From Polyangiaceae bacterium (lineage in GTDB: Bacteria > Myxococcota_A > Polyangia > Polyangiales > Polyangiaceae): a stretch of 64,000 nucleotides of DNA. Of the stretch, positions 63,641-64,000 are shown one piece after another; the stretch's first letter is position 1; every line of letters begins with the position of its first letter. The notes below the pieces were generated by a model, which was given only the letters and a program-made list of their open reading frames with translations, was not told the DNA's origin and searched no databases. The position numbers were made by a program, and so were the translations under genes. Location: assembly GCA_019637265.1 (NCBI GenBank), contig JAHBVY010000005.1:248001-312000 (forward strand). The letters run 5' to 3'.

Positions 63641-64000
63641 ACCCGCTCCAATAGATCGTTGACCGCGTCGGGCGGCGCCACCGCGAGCAGCACGTCCCCC
63701 GCTTGGAACGGCGCGCGCGGATCGGGCACCGAGACCTCCGTGGAGCCCGCCCTACGCAGCGCGACCACGCTGATGCCGTAGCGGCTCGGCATCGACAGCT
63801 CGATCAAATTCCGACCGACGAACACCTTGGGCACCTCGAACTCCGTCAGCACCAGCGACGCGCCGAGCGGCGTCTCCCCGAGCACGCGATCGTGAATCAA
63901 GAGGTTCGCGAAGCGCTCACCGAAGTCACGCTCCGGATTCACCACCATGTCCGCGCCCACCAGCTTCAGGATGCGCCCATGCAAGTCATTGTTGGCGCGC
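63637..64000 (-). CDS. TrkA-type potassium channel/transport regulator, 3' part
   Basis: This gene is cut by the window edge; about 121 codons are visible and its start lies beyond 64000. The N-terminal visible part (ANNDLHGRILKLVGADMVVN) is the end of a TrkA-N Rossmann domain. A TrkA-C domain follows (TEFEVPKVFVGRNLIELSMP, GISVVALRRAGSTEVSVPDP, FQAGDVLLAVAPPDAVNDLL). Such proteins gate K+ uptake through NAD(H) or nucleotide binding. It overlaps the membrane sensor gene by four bases. Whether it is a TrkA regulator or the tail of a channel such as Kch cannot be decided here. Confidence 0.8.
   Translation of the reverse strand, partial: RANNDLHGRILKLVGADMVVNPERDFGERFANLLIHDRVLGETPLGASLVLTEFEVPKVFVGRNLIELSMPSRYGISVVALRRAGSTEVSVPDPRAPFQAGDVLLAVAPPDAVNDLLERV

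Overview
The window looks like chromosomal DNA from a high-G+C member of the Myxococcota, most likely a Polyangia-type myxobacterium. Supporting signs are two proteins with a MYXO-CTERM-like surface anchor (Cys-rich patch, one membrane helix, Arg cluster), many lipoproteins with Gly/Ser or Pro/Ala linkers, a DUF4388-like/J-domain fusion, and NtrC, PEGA, FHA and FGE-sulfatase proteins. Assignment is by protein style only. No rRNA, tRNA, CRISPR array, insertion sequence or prophage was recognised.

Layout. 0-10 kb: a secreted coiled protein, a YdjM-like hydrolase, a VWA lipoprotein, gpmA with an outer-membrane barrel gene, an FG-GAP-like protein, a family 5 binding protein, an SDR and a lipoprotein. 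10-18.4 kb: glmS, a low-complexity membrane protein, a partial ATP synthase operon (b', b, delta, alpha, gamma) and folK. 18.7-25 kb: a tiny membrane protein, a receiver/DUF4388/J-like protein and two tandem surface proteins. 25-32.2 kb: a ClpA/ClpC-type ATPase, an L,D-transpeptidase and lipoproteins. 32.4-39.4 kb: a leftward four-gene operon (TPR/PEGA, FG-GAP lipoprotein, NtrC-type regulator, FGE-sulfatase lipoprotein) facing a divergent TPR protein. 39.5-49.8 kb: small lipoproteins, including two with unusual heme-like motifs, then ruvA, a zinc-ribbon/FHA protein, a degenerate Nudix protein, a ComF-type protein, duplicated lipoproteins and a ZIP transporter. 50-57.4 kb: a DNA-repair block (ku, a stand-alone Smr gene and ligD in one leftward run, then mutS2). 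57.4-64 kb: a MntA/HepT pair, glyQ, a DUF72 protein, a beta-helix lipoprotein, a membrane sensor and the 3' end of a TrkA-type gene.

Functional threads. ku-smr-ligD is a complete two-component non-homologous end-joining set. The 38-32 kb operon combines an envelope TPR/PEGA protein, surface-type lipoproteins and a sigma54-type activator whose sigma54-contact loop reads GAFAGA rather than GAFTGA. The last two genes overlap and may link a membrane sensor to potassium or ion control.

The least expected signal is a dispersed short element with core CTGCCAAACCCCCAAAAACC or its complement. About sixteen recognisable copies occur, roughly one per 4 kb. Several lie in gaps between convergent genes; others encode the hydrophobic core of lipoprotein or secretory signal peptides.
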